Shown here one piece after another: positions 1-7,745 of a stretch of 21,378 nucleotides of DNA. Source of the DNA: Clostridiales bacterium (GTDB lineage Bacteria; Bacillota; Clostridia; Oscillospirales; Oscillospiraceae). The stretch is from positions 1 through 21,378 of the forward strand of contig JAQXNP010000154.1 of the NCBI GenBank assembly GCA_029098065.1, read 5' to 3'. The notes beneath the pieces are model-generated. The model did no database searches, had not been told where the DNA came from, and saw nothing but the letters and a program-made list of their open reading frames with translations. Every line of letters begins with the position of its first letter. The stretch's first letter is position 1. The position numbers and the translations under genes are program-made.

Positions 1-513
1 ATCTGCGGCCTGGCCGTCTTTGACAAGAGGGTCATCCTCTTCGGCGGAGAAGGCTGCTCCAAAACGTTCTCCTCTGAAATGCGTCTGGACGGCATGGATC
101 AGCAGAACATGCCCAAGATCAACCAGCCCTCCGCCGTGGTGGAGGCGGTGGATCCCCTGGTGCTGGGCCTCAAGCTGGTAGACCCCTGCGACTGCCAGCC
201 CTGCGGCTGCGAGCTCACCGATGTCCCCCCCTGTATCTGCGGCTGCTTTGACGGAGATCTGTGCTTCACCGGAGAGGGCCGCCGGCTCTTCGTCTCTCTG
301 GGCCAGTTCTCTCTCATCCGCCTGGAGCGGGACACTCAGCTTCTGATTCCGGTCTATGACTACTGCATGCCCGAGAAGGAATGCACCTGCGACGGCGGCC
401 AGTGTGAGGAGGACCCCTGCGAGATCTTCCGTCATGTGAAGTTCCCGGTGGATCAGTTCTTCCCCTCCGACCGCCTCCCCGCCCCCGGCGGTGAGTGCGG
501 CTGCTGCAAGTGA
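1..513 (+). CDS. Cysteine-rich protein of unknown function, 5' end outside window
   Basis: The reading frame is open from the first base to a TGA stop, giving about 170 visible residues; the true start lies upstream. I do not recognise the family with certainty. The visible part holds 18 cysteines in clusters: a DPCDCQPCGCE stretch, a PPCICGC stretch, a CMPEKECTC stretch, and a C-terminal CGCCK. Between them is a hydrophobic, beta-like segment (LIRLERDTQLLIPVYDYC). There is no visible membrane helix. Such spacing could bind metal or form disulfides, and cysteine-rich proteins occur among spore-coat components of Clostridia, but that is only a guess. The gene converges on dnaE and is separated from it by about 50 bp holding a hairpin. 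The internal ATG at 79 is not the start, because the frame continues upstream with similar composition. Confidence 0.75.
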   Translation: MCGLAVFDKRVILFGGEGCSKTFSSEMRLDGMDQQNMPKINQPSAVVEAVDPLVLGLKLVDPCDCQPCGCELTDVPPCICGCFDGDLCFTGEGRRLFVSLGQFSLIRLERDTQLLIPVYDYCMPEKECTCDGGQCEEDPCEIFRHVKFPVDQFFPSDRLPAPGGECGCCK

Positions 514-532
514 ACTCTTTTCCGAACGCGGA

Positions 533-564
533 GAAGTCCCCGACGCAGACGCGCCGGGGACTTC
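533..564. terminator. Hairpin between convergent genes
   Basis: A perfect 10-bp stem (gaagtccccg at 533-542 with cggggacttc at 555-564) encloses a 12-nt loop. It lies 19 bp after the stop of the plus-strand gene and directly next to the dnaE stop. Downstream on the plus strand is only a weak T-rich run (ctattt); on the minus strand there is no U-tract. It probably serves as a shared, imperfect terminator for the convergent pair. The position supports the call more than the sequence does. Confidence 0.45.
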
Positions 565-3500
565 CTATTTCACTACCACATTTTCTTCTCCGAAGAGTTC
601 TCTCAGTTCCGCTACCAGAGCGGGGTGGATCTGCCCCGCCGCACCCAGCCGCTTTTTGGTGTCCGCACAGTAGAAAATGATCTGCTGGCTGCCGGGAAAC
701 ATATTCAGCACCAAACCCGTCTTGCGCATTCTGGGATCATGGGCGGTGGGAATCTTTACATAGAGCTTGTTCCCGGTCACGGGCCTCTCCGCCGGAGCGG
801 CGGGAACTTCCCCGCCCCCCGCCAGAGGCTTTGCGCTGTCACACATGAGCTGGGGGGCCTTCTCATCCCGAACGGACAGCCGTCCCTCCACCAGCAGGGC
901 CTCCCCTTCCTTCAGGTAGGGTCCGCACTCCCCCAGAGTTCTGGCAAATACCAGCAGTTCCATGGCTCCGGTGTCGTCTTCCAGCCCCACATAGGCCATC
1001 AGGGTATTGTTCCTGGTGGTCTTGGTTTTGGCCGAGGTGACAATGCCCGCCAGAAGTACCCGCTGGCCGTCCCGATAGCTCTGGGGGCCCTCGGGCCGGT
1101 CAAAATCGGCCAGGATGGCCCCCATCGGCACCGCCCGGTACTTTTTGACCTGCTCCCGGTACTCGTCCATGGGATGGCCGGTGAGATAGAGGCCGGTGGT
1201 CTCCTTCTCCATCTTCATAAGCTCATGGCGTGAAAACTCCGGAATGTCAGGCAGAGTGACCTCCGGCGCGGGACCGGGCCCCTCCTCCCCTCCGCCGAAG
1301 AGATCATACTGACCCTCCAGCGTATTTTTCCGGCTCTTGGCCACGGTATCCATAACCTGGTCCGCCACCTTGAGGAGCTGGGAGCGCCGGACGCCCATGG
1401 AGTCAAAGGCCCCGCACTTGATGAGGCTCTCCACCACCCGCTTATTGCAGTCCAGGCCGAACATCCGGGAACAGAAGTCCGGGAAGGAGGTAAAGGGGCC
1501 ATGCCGCTCCCGCTCGTCCAGCACCTGGAGGGTAAACCCCCGACCCACCCCCTTCACGGCGGCCAGGCCGAAGCGGAGCCCGTCACCGGATACGGTGAAG
1601 TCTGCCCCCGACCGGTTCACATCGGGAGGCAGCAGGGCGATACCGCAGTTTTTGCACTCGGCGATATACTCGGCCACCTTGCCGCTGGAATCCAGTACCG
1701 AGGTGAGAAGGGCGGCCATATACTCCCGGGTATAGTGTACCTTGAACCAGGCCGTCTGATAGGCCACCACCGCGTAGGCCACCGCGTGGGCCTTATTGAA
1801 GGCGTACTCGGCAAAAGCCTCGATCTCATCATAGATGTCCTGGGCGGTCTGCTCCGGGACTCCGTTGGCCACACAGCCGTCGATGCCCCGCTCCGGGTCC
1901 CCGTGGACGAAGGACTGGCGCTCCTTCTCGATCTGGGCCCGCTTCTTCTTGGAGATGGCCCGGCGGACCATGTCCGCCTGCCCCAGGGTGTACCCCGCCA
2001 GCTTCCGGAAGATCTCGATGACCTGCTCCTGATAGACGATGCAGCCGTAGGTCACCGACAGGATGGGCTCCAGAGCGGGGTGCTTGTACCGGATCAGGCT
2101 GGGATCATGTTTGCAGGCGATGAACCGGGGGATGGACTCCATGGGGCCCGGGCGGTACAGGGCGATGATGGCGGTGATGTCCTCGATGTCCTTGGGCTTC
2201 AGCCCCACGCAGACGCCGGTCATCCCCGCGGACTCCATCTGGAACACGCCGGAGGTCCGCCCCTCGGAGAGCATCCGGTAGACCTCCGGGTCCCCGTCTG
2301 GGATATCGGACAGCGAAAAGCCGGGCCTGGTCTTCTGTACCATCTTCACCGTATCATCCAGCACCGTCAGGTTGCGCAGGCCCAGAAAGTCCATCTTCAG
2401 CAGGCCCAGCTCCTCCAGCGTGGTCATCTGGTACTGGGTCACCACGGACTCGTCGTTTTTGGCCAGAGGCACATAGTCGGCCACCGGCAGGCGGGTGATG
2501 ACCACGCCGGCCGCATGGGTGGAGGCGTGGCGGGGCATCCCCTCAATGGCCCGGGCCGTGTCGATGAGGAGCTTCACCTGCTCGTCCCCGTCGTACAGCT
2601 CCCGGAGGGGCTTGGACAGCTTCAGCGCCTCGTCCAGCGTGATATGGAGCGTGGTGGGCACCTGCTTGGCGATCTGGTCCACCCGGTCATAGGGCATGTT
2701 GAGCACCCGTCCCACATCCCGGATGGCGCCCCGGGCGGCCATGGTGCCGAACGTGACGATCTGGGCCACGTGATCGGCGCCGTATTTCCGCTGGACGTAC
2801 TCAATGACCTCCCCCCGGCGGCGGATGCAGAAATCCACGTCGATATCCGGCATGGTGACCCGCTCCGGGTTCAAAAAGCGTTCGAAAAACAGGCCGTACT
2901 TCATGGGGTCGATCTCAGTGATGGCCATGCAGTAGGCCACCATGGAGCCGGCGGCGGAGCCCCGGCCCGGCCCCACCGGGATGCCGTGGGACTTGGCATA
3001 GCCGATGAAGTCGGAGACGATGAGAAAGTAGTCCACAAACCCCATCTGGCGGATGACTCCCATCTCATACTCCAGCTGTTTTTCATAACTCTCCGGGGGA
3101 TCCGCATACCGCCGGGTAAACCCCTGGCGGCAGAGCTTTTCAAAATAGGCGTCCGGGTCAGTCTCCCCCTCAGGCAGATGGAACTCGGGCAGGTGGTACT
3201 TGCCGAACTCGAAATCCACCTGGCACAGATCGGCGATCTTCTGGGTATTTTCCAACGCCTCGGGATATTGGGAGAAGAGCGCGGCCATCTCCTCTTCGCT
3301 CTTGACGTAAAACTCCTCCGTCTCAAAGCGCATCCGGTTGGCGTCATCCTCTGTTTTGCCCGTCTGGATGCACATGAGGATATCCTGAGTCCGGGCATCC
3401 GCCCGGGTCAGGTAATGGGCATCGTTGGTACACACCAGAGGGATCCCCGTCTCCTCATGGATGCGGACCAGCCCGGCGATGACCTGCGGGTCCGCCTCCA

Positions 3501-4035
3501 GACCGTGGTCCTGGAGCTCCAGATAATAATTTCCCCGGCCGAAAAGGGCGTCCATCTCCAGGGCGTGGGCCCTGGCCCCCTCATAATCCCCCGCCCGGAT
3601 GCGGCGGGGGAGCTCCCCCGCCAGGCAGGCCGACAGGCAGATCAATCCTCCCGCCCGCTGGCGGAGCAGATCCAGGTCGATCCGGGGCTTGATGTAAAAG
3701 CCCTCGGTGTAGGACTGGCTCACCATATGGGAGAGGTTGCGGTAACCCTCCTCGTTTTTGCACAGCAGGATGAGATGACGGGCTCTGCTGTCCAGCTCGT
3801 GGACCTTGTCGAACCGGGTCCGCGGGGCCACATAGACCTCACAGCCGATGACCGGATGGATGCCTGCCGCCCTGCACGCCTTGTAGAAATCGATGACGCC
3901 GTACATATTCCCGTGGTCGGTGATGGCCACGGCGGTCTGCCCCAGCTCTTTCACCCGCTCCACCAGCTTGGGAATGCGGCACGCGCCGTCCAGCAGGGAG
4001 TATTCCGTATGGAGATGTAAGTGGGCAAAAGCCAT
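565..4035 (-). CDS. dnaE: DNA polymerase III subunit alpha, DnaE type with PHP domain
   Basis: Replicative DNA polymerase catalytic subunit, 1156 aa, the usual length for DnaE. The N-terminal PHP domain starts with HLHLHTEYSLLDGA (H5, H7, H9, D16), followed by ITDHGN (D40, H41) and GCEVY (E66). The palm has GPGRGSAAGS, PDIDVDF (D399 and D401 correspond to E. coli D401 and D403), and KMDFLGL (D549 corresponds to D555). A clamp-binding pentapeptide QYDLF lies at 909-913, followed by an OB-fold region with VLLAGIVTSAKTKTTRNN. The family copies DNA 5'-3' in the holoenzyme. Clostridia usually also carry polC elsewhere. The start at 4035 is chosen because AAGGAGGT sits 7 nt before it and homology begins there; an in-frame upstream ATG at 4074 would add 13 unconserved residues. 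It follows the unknown membrane gene by 122 bp, so it may have its own promoter. Confidence 0.97.
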   Translation of the reverse strand: MAFAHLHLHTEYSLLDGACRIPKLVERVKELGQTAVAITDHGNMYGVIDFYKACRAAGIHPVIGCEVYVAPRTRFDKVHELDSRARHLILLCKNEEGYRNLSHMVSQSYTEGFYIKPRIDLDLLRQRAGGLICLSACLAGELPRRIRAGDYEGARAHALEMDALFGRGNYYLELQDHGLEADPQVIAGLVRIHEETGIPLVCTNDAHYLTRADARTQDILMCIQTGKTEDDANRMRFETEEFYVKSEEEMAALFSQYPEALENTQKIADLCQVDFEFGKYHLPEFHLPEGETDPDAYFEKLCRQGFTRRYADPPESYEKQLEYEMGVIRQMGFVDYFLIVSDFIGYAKSHGIPVGPGRGSAAGSMVAYCMAITEIDPMKYGLFFERFLNPERVTMPDIDVDFCIRRRGEVIEYVQRKYGADHVAQIVTFGTMAARGAIRDVGRVLNMPYDRVDQIAKQVPTTLHITLDEALKLSKPLRELYDGDEQVKLLIDTARAIEGMPRHASTHAAGVVITRLPVADYVPLAKNDESVVTQYQMTTLEELGLLKMDFLGLRNLTVLDDTVKMVQKTRPGFSLSDIPDGDPEVYRMLSEGRTSGVFQMESAGMTGVCVGLKPKDIEDITAIIALYRPGPMESIPRFIACKHDPSLIRYKHPALEPILSVTYGCIVYQEQVIEIFRKLAGYTLGQADMVRRAISKKKRAQIEKERQSFVHGDPERGIDGCVANGVPEQTAQDIYDEIEAFAEYAFNKAHAVAYAVVAYQTAWFKVHYTREYMAALLTSVLDSSGKVAEYIAECKNCGIALLPPDVNRSGADFTVSGDGLRFGLAAVKGVGRGFTLQVLDERERHGPFTSFPDFCSRMFGLDCNKRVVESLIKCGAFDSMGVRRSQLLKVADQVMDTVAKSRKNTLEGQYDLFGGGEEGPGPAPEVTLPDIPEFSRHELMKMEKETTGLYLTGHPMDEYREQVKKYRAVPMGAILADFDRPEGPQSYRDGQRVLLAGIVTSAKTKTTRNNTLMAYVGLEDDTGAMELLVFARTLGECGPYLKEGEALLVEGRLSVRDEKAPQLMCDSAKPLAGGGEVPAAPAERPVTGNKLYVKIPTAHDPRMRKTGLVLNMFPGSQQIIFYCADTKKRLGAAGQIHPALVAELRELFGEENVVVK

Positions 4036-4042
4036 GGCCGGG

Positions 4043-4050
4043 ACCTCCTT
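4043..4050 (-). promoter_or_regulatory. Shine-Dalgarno of dnaE
   Basis: AAGGAGGT read on the minus strand, 7 nt before the ATG at 4035. This perfect anti-16S match fixes the dnaE start and rules out the upstream in-frame ATG at 4074. Confidence 0.85.
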
Positions 4051-4113
4051 CTCTCTTTTTCTCGGGCAAAACACGCGGGATCAGCAGCGGAAACAGCGTT
4101 CCGTACTTTCTGC

Positions 4114-4140
4114 GGACCCGGCCGGAATTCAGGCCGGTCC
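4114..4140 (-). other. Stable hairpin without U-tract upstream of dnaE
   Basis: ggacc (4114-4118) and ggcc (4120-4123) pair with ggcc (4132-4135) and ggtcc (4136-4140). This gives a 9-bp GC-rich stem with one bulged C and an 8-nt loop. It begins 17 nt past the stop of the unknown membrane gene in the direction of transcription. No T-run follows, so it is not a standard intrinsic terminator. It may protect the 3' end, cause a pause, or reflect chance in GC-rich DNA. No convincing -35/-10 pair was seen in the rest of the 122-bp gap. Confidence 0.35.
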
Positions 4141-4157
4141 CCTTGCGGTCCCTCCCG

Positions 4158-4769
4158 TCAATCCGCCGCCTCTCCGGTCTCCGGCTCACCGTACAGACGG
4201 GTCAGCAGCTTTAACGTCTCCTGATTCAGCGGCCTGGCCGGCGCCGTGGCGGGCAGTTTCAGCAGGCTGTACAGATAAAACCCCGCCATAAACACGCCGG
4301 CCAGTTTGGCGATCCCTCCCGCCAGGACAATGAGGCCCACACCCAGCGCCACCATCACCAGATGGAGCATCTGGCTGCCGATGGCGGGGGCAAACTTCCC
4401 CCGCAGAACGCTGCCGCCGTTGCCGTCCGGCTCAAAGCTGCCCCGGAAGGGATCGCCCTGCAGATTCTGGACCAGCGGATTGGCCCGATCCATACGGTCC
4501 GCCTCTTCATCGCTCCGCTGGCTTCTCAGGGCCAGGGTTCTGCCGGCGCTCCGGCCTCTTGACATCCTGCTGTAGGTGTAGCTCAGAAACAGAGTCTCCT
4601 CTTCTTTCTTCAAATCCCACTTGGCCCTCCAGAACAGGTTTTCAGCCGGATCCTCTCTCCATCGGGTCAGATCCGCGTTCTCCTCCTCCACCTGACGCTC
4701 CAATTCGGTCTGGGCCTCTTCCGGAGTCAGCTTGCTGTGGAAACGATACTCAGTTGGAACAAACGCCAT
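4158..4769 (-). CDS. Unknown membrane protein with two C-terminal helices
   Basis: 203 aa; I do not recognise the family. Residues 1-65 are soluble and charged (TPEEAQTELERQVEEENADL) and could form a short amphipathic helix. Residues 67-95 are rich in Arg and Ser. Residues 108-126 (FRGSFEPDGNGGSVLRGKF) resemble the alternating strand-turn pattern of small bacterial beta domains. Two adjacent hydrophobic stretches, about 134-151 and 153-170, suggest a membrane hairpin, followed by a short cytoplasmic tail. There is no signal peptide. The start at 4769 has GAGGAAAG upstream at good spacing. It begins 10 bp after the whiA stop, so it is probably co-transcribed with whiA and may act at the envelope, but no function can be assigned. 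Confidence 0.8.
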   Translation of the reverse strand: MAFVPTEYRFHSKLTPEEAQTELERQVEEENADLTRWREDPAENLFWRAKWDLKKEEETLFLSYTYSRMSRGRSAGRTLALRSQRSDEEADRMDRANPLVQNLQGDPFRGSFEPDGNGGSVLRGKFAPAIGSQMLHLVMVALGVGLIVLAGGIAKLAGVFMAGFYLYSLLKLPATAPARPLNQETLKLLTRLYGEPETGEAAD

Positions 4770-4779
4770 TGTTCTTTCC

Positions 4780-5676
4780 TCACTTTTCCGCCAATTCGGC
4801 TATTTTCTTTAATCTGTGGCTCAGGGAAGACTTGGTAATTGGAGGCTGGCACAGAGCGGCCAGCTCGGAAAGCGTCAGATCCGGATGCTCCAGCCGAAGC
4901 CGGGCCGCCTCCGCCAGCTTGGGGGGCAGCTCGTCCAGATCCATCCGTTCCTGAAGGCGGCGAATGACCTCGGCCTGGGCCACGGCGGCGTCCACTGCCT
5001 TGTCCAGGTTGGCCGCGTCGCAGTTGACCCGCCGGTTGACCCCGCCCCGCAGGTCCTTTTCCGCCTTGGCATTCATGAGCTCCATCGCGGCCAGGGGGGC
5101 TCCGATCGCGGTCAGAAAATCGGCGATGGCCTCGCTTTGTTTGAAATAGACGATATGGTTGGCTCCCCGGGCGGCGGACTTGGGCTCAAATCCGCTCTCC
5201 CGCAGCAGCGCGGCCAATTCCCGATCCACTGAGGCATGGGAGGTGGCCAGCTCCAGATGATAGCCCTTGGCGGGGTCGGTCACCGACCCCCCAGCCAGAA
5301 AGGCCCCCCGGAAGAAGGCCAGCCGGCAGTGGTCCTCCTCCAGAATGCCGAAATTGACATGATGGGCCACCGAAGCCCCCGGGTCATAGCCGAAGGCATC
5401 TGCCATCACCGCCAGCTTCTCCCGGCTGGTGACGGCCAGCACCCGCTTTCCTCCCTCCCCCGGCTCCGGAAGCCGGTCAAAGGTCAGGTGGAAGGCCCGC
5501 CGGAACAGGACCGGGAGCCGGGCGGCGAAATCGGCCGATTCGGTGACCACCCGGGCCTCCCCGCCGTCAAAACGATTGGCATAGAGAAGCGCTCCGTAAC
5601 ACTCCGCCTGGGCGCAGCATCTCCGGTTGACAGGGACCCGGCAGAGCTCTTTTTTCGCGTTGCTGGAAAAGGACAT
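4780..5676 (-). CDS. whiA: DNA-binding protein WhiA
   Basis: WhiA, 298 aa, near the usual 310. The N-terminal two-thirds is a degenerate LAGLIDADG homing-endonuclease fold without cleavage activity in known members; FFRGAFLAGGSVTDPAKGYHLELA (121-144) is the diagnostic block. The C-terminal helix-turn-helix is at about 267-290 (LTLSELAALCQPPITKSSLSHRLKKI). The start is supported by KKELCR near the N-terminus and AAGGAA 6 nt before the ATG. In Firmicutes, whiA follows rapZ and yvcK and influences division and chromosome segregation, whereas in Streptomyces it controls sporulation genes. Here the order rapZ-yvcK-whiA is kept, but about 200 bp separate yvcK from whiA, most of it the inverted-repeat element at 5718-5877. 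Confidence 0.95.
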   Translation of the reverse strand: MSFSSNAKKELCRVPVNRRCCAQAECYGALLYANRFDGGEARVVTESADFAARLPVLFRRAFHLTFDRLPEPGEGGKRVLAVTSREKLAVMADAFGYDPGASVAHHVNFGILEEDHCRLAFFRGAFLAGGSVTDPAKGYHLELATSHASVDRELAALLRESGFEPKSAARGANHIVYFKQSEAIADFLTAIGAPLAAMELMNAKAEKDLRGGVNRRVNCDAANLDKAVDAAVAQAEVIRRLQERMDLDELPPKLAEAARLRLEHPDLTLSELAALCQPPITKSSLSHRLKKIAELAEK

Positions 5677-5717
5677 AGGAAATTCCTTCTCTCTGTATCA
5701 TCGGTATTGGCAAACTG

Positions 5718-5877
5718 GGCCTTGTTTGATCAATAGCGAAATGCCCAAGGGCGATGGATTTTTTCGCCGGATAAGGCAAATTTTCCCGGCCATACTGTCG
5801 TATGGCGAGAAAATGGAACGCAGCATGGCGGAAAAAGGCCCGCCATTTCGGCGTTTTGTCATTTTTCAAGCAAGGCC
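5718..5877. repeat. MITE-like element with terminal inverted repeats
   Basis: The left end (5718-5734, ggccttgtttgatcaat) and the reverse complement of the right end (5861-5877, ggccttgcttgaaaaat) match at 14 of 17 positions. Inside, gaaatg (5738-5743) pairs with catttc (5844-5849), extending the outer stem. Smaller hairpins lie at 5750-5768 (ggcga/tcgcc), 5789-5806 (gccatac/gtatggc, loop tgtc) and 5825-5846 (atggcgg/ccgccat). The tract is richer in A and T runs than its surroundings and has no credible ORF. Without it, the yvcK-whiA gap would be about 41 bp, typical for this cluster. It could be a non-autonomous transposable element or a structured intergenic repeat. I see no clear target-site duplication and cannot test copy number. 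Confidence 0.5.
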
Positions 5878-6881
5878 TAAAATACACGCGTTTCGGCCCG
5901 CTCCTGGTAGAGATCCATCACGGCCTTCCCCAGCCGCTCCACAGAGTGCCGGGCATAGTCGGAGGTCTCGGAGCTCAAGGGACGTTCCACCAGCTCCACC
6001 CCCAGCCGCTTTACCCGGTCCCGGTCAATGAGGATGGGCTCCGCCCCCTCCTCCTGGTAGCGCTCCAGCAGACCGGGCCGCACCGGGGCGGAATTGGCCA
6101 GGCACAGGTTGATGAGTCCCTCTCCCCCATGGACCAGAAGCGCCGAGATATGTTCGGACAGAGTCATCCCCTCCGTCTCCCCGTCCTGGGTCATGATGTT
6201 GGCGATATACACCCGGGGTGCGTCGGAGGCGCGGATGGCCTCCGAGATCCCGTCCACCAGCAGATTGGGGATGACGCTGGTATAGAGGCTCCCCGGTCCC
6301 AGCAGGATCAGATCCGCCTGGGAAATGGCCTCCAGCGTGGCGGGCAGGGCGGGCGCATGTCCGGGCAGCAGCTCCACCCGGCTGATCCGGCAGTCCTGGG
6401 CCTTTTTGAAGGCGGCGATCTTGGACTCCCCCACCACCTGAGCTCCGTTTTCAAACGTGGCCCGGAGGGCCACATTGGCGTTGGTGACAGGCAGAATGCG
6501 GCCTGTGATGGCCAGCACCTGGCTCATCTTCTCCACCGCCTCGTCAAAGGAGCCGGAGATCCCGTTGAGAGCGGCCAGCAGCAGGTTGCCGAAGGCCTGC
6601 CCCGACAGGCTGCCATCGGTGAAGCGGTAGCCCAGCAGCTGCTCCATCAGCGGCTCGGTGTTGGCCAGGGCCTCCATACAGCTGCGGATATCCCCCGGCG
6701 GAGGCATCCCCAGATCCTGCCGAAGCATCCCCGAACCGCCGCCGTCATCGGCCACGGTAACAATGGCGGTGATGTTCCCGGTGTGAAGCTTGAGCCCCCG
6801 CAGCAGGGTGGACAGCCCGTGCCCGCCGCCGATGGCCACCACCCGGGGGCCCTGATTCCGCAGTCGATTGTGTCCCTCCAT
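5877..6881 (-). CDS. yvcK: YvcK/CofD-like gluconeogenesis and cell-wall factor
   Basis: UPF0052/YvcK family, 334 aa, slightly longer than the B. subtilis protein (about 317 aa). Nucleotide-binding fold motifs are VVAIGGGHGLSTLLRG (14-29), VTVADDGGGSG (41-51) and PPPGDIR (60-66), plus MTQDGETEGMT further on. Family members bind UDP-GlcNAc and are needed for normal morphology and peptidoglycan precursor supply on gluconeogenic carbon sources. The start ATG shares one base with the rapZ stop (TAATG), with GAGGG 7 nt upstream inside rapZ, so translation is probably coupled. The TAG stop codon falls on the edge of the inverted-repeat element, so the final codon may have been altered by it. Confidence 0.94.
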   Translation of the reverse strand: MEGHNRLRNQGPRVVAIGGGHGLSTLLRGLKLHTGNITAIVTVADDGGGSGMLRQDLGMPPPGDIRSCMEALANTEPLMEQLLGYRFTDGSLSGQAFGNLLLAALNGISGSFDEAVEKMSQVLAITGRILPVTNANVALRATFENGAQVVGESKIAAFKKAQDCRISRVELLPGHAPALPATLEAISQADLILLGPGSLYTSVIPNLLVDGISEAIRASDAPRVYIANIMTQDGETEGMTLSEHISALLVHGGEGLINLCLANSAPVRPGLLERYQEEGAEPILIDRDRVKRLGVELVERPLSSETSDYARHSVERLGKAVMDLYQERAETRVF

Positions 6882-7741
6882 TACAGGGCCCTCGTCATAT
6901 CCCGGTGGTTCTCGGCGGCGTCATAGCCCTTCTGCCGGATGAAATCAGCCAGGGCCCGGGTCACCGCCACCGACCGGTGCTGGCCGCCGGTACAGCCCAC
7001 GGCGATGACCAACGCGGCCTTTCCCTCCTCCACATACTGGGGCAGGAGGAAGGCAATGAGCCGCTCCAGATACGTCATAAAATCCCGGGTCTGCTGATAG
7101 CCGAAAATAAAGTCATATACGTCTTGATCCAGCCCGGTCTTATGCCGCAGCTCGGCGATGTAAAAGGGATTGGGCAGAAAGCGCACGTCGAAAACCAGAT
7201 CGGCCTCGATGGGAATGCCGTATTTGAAGCCGAAGGAGATGACGTTGACGCTCATAGGCTGCTGGGGCCCGCCGGAACCGAAGAGGCGCAGGATCTCCCC
7301 CCGCAGTTTGGCGGTGGAGAGCGCTGTGGTGTCCACGATGTACTCGGCCCGCTTGCGCACCGGCTCCAGGATGGTCTTTTCCCGCTGGACCGCCTCGTCC
7401 AGGGAACGTCCCTCCCTGACCAGGGGATGGAGGCGCCGGGTCTCCTTATAACGCTTGATGATGGTCTCCCGGCTGGCCTCCACATACAGAATCTGATAGG
7501 CGCAGCCCATTTTGGACAGATCGGACAGGGCCGCAAACAGCCCGTCAAAGGTCTGCCCGCCCCGGATATCGCAGACAATGGCCACCCGGTCGTATCCCTG
7601 CCCGGCCATACACAGTTCGGCGAATTTCGGAATCAGCGGAGCGGGCATGTTATCCACCACAAAGAAGCCGATGTCCTCCATGATGGAGGCCACCTGGCTC
7701 TTGCCCGCCCCGGACAGGCCGGAGATCACGATAAAGTCCAT
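6881..7741 (-). CDS. rapZ: RapZ-family nucleotide-binding protein (YvcJ)
   Basis: 286 aa, the normal RapZ/YvcJ length. The Walker A motif GLSGAGKS is at residues 8-15, the Walker-B-like VAIVCDIRGG ends near 62 (D58), and the conserved C-terminal GCTGGQHRSV is at 249-258. In E. coli RapZ senses GlcN6P and guides RNase E to GlmZ. The B. subtilis homologue YvcJ is a nucleotidase affecting competence and growth; which role applies here is unknown. The start at 7741 is chosen because homology begins with MDFIVISG and GGGAG lies 9 nt upstream, inside the last codons of murB. An upstream in-frame start at 7837 would overlap murB by about 90 bp with no conserved sequence. Only 4 bp separate it from the murB stop. 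Confidence 0.95.
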   Translation of the reverse strand: MDFIVISGLSGAGKSQVASIMEDIGFFVVDNMPAPLIPKFAELCMAGQGYDRVAIVCDIRGGQTFDGLFAALSDLSKMGCAYQILYVEASRETIIKRYKETRRLHPLVREGRSLDEAVQREKTILEPVRKRAEYIVDTTALSTAKLRGEILRLFGSGGPQQPMSVNVISFGFKYGIPIEADLVFDVRFLPNPFYIAELRHKTGLDQDVYDFIFGYQQTRDFMTYLERLIAFLLPQYVEEGKAALVIAVGCTGGQHRSVAVTRALADFIRQKGYDAAENHRDMTRAL

Positions 7742-7745
7742 ACCC

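Noticed and set aside
1501..4020. 839-codon plus-strand open frame opposite dnaE
   Set aside because: It lies entirely antisense to a full-length, motif-complete dnaE. Its translation is rich in His, Gly, Asp and Leu with no recognisable domain, as expected for the complement of GC-rich codons.
4840..5676. Homing endonuclease (LAGLIDADG-like block)
   Set aside because: The fold is the degenerate domain of WhiA, with the C-terminal helix-turn-helix and the yvcK-whiA context; no intron or intein is present.
5700..5736. whiA promoter (TTGATC with CAATAC at 17-bp spacing, minus strand)
   Set aside because: Only a weak match to both boxes, and TTGATC lies within the inverted-repeat end. Not enough to annotate.
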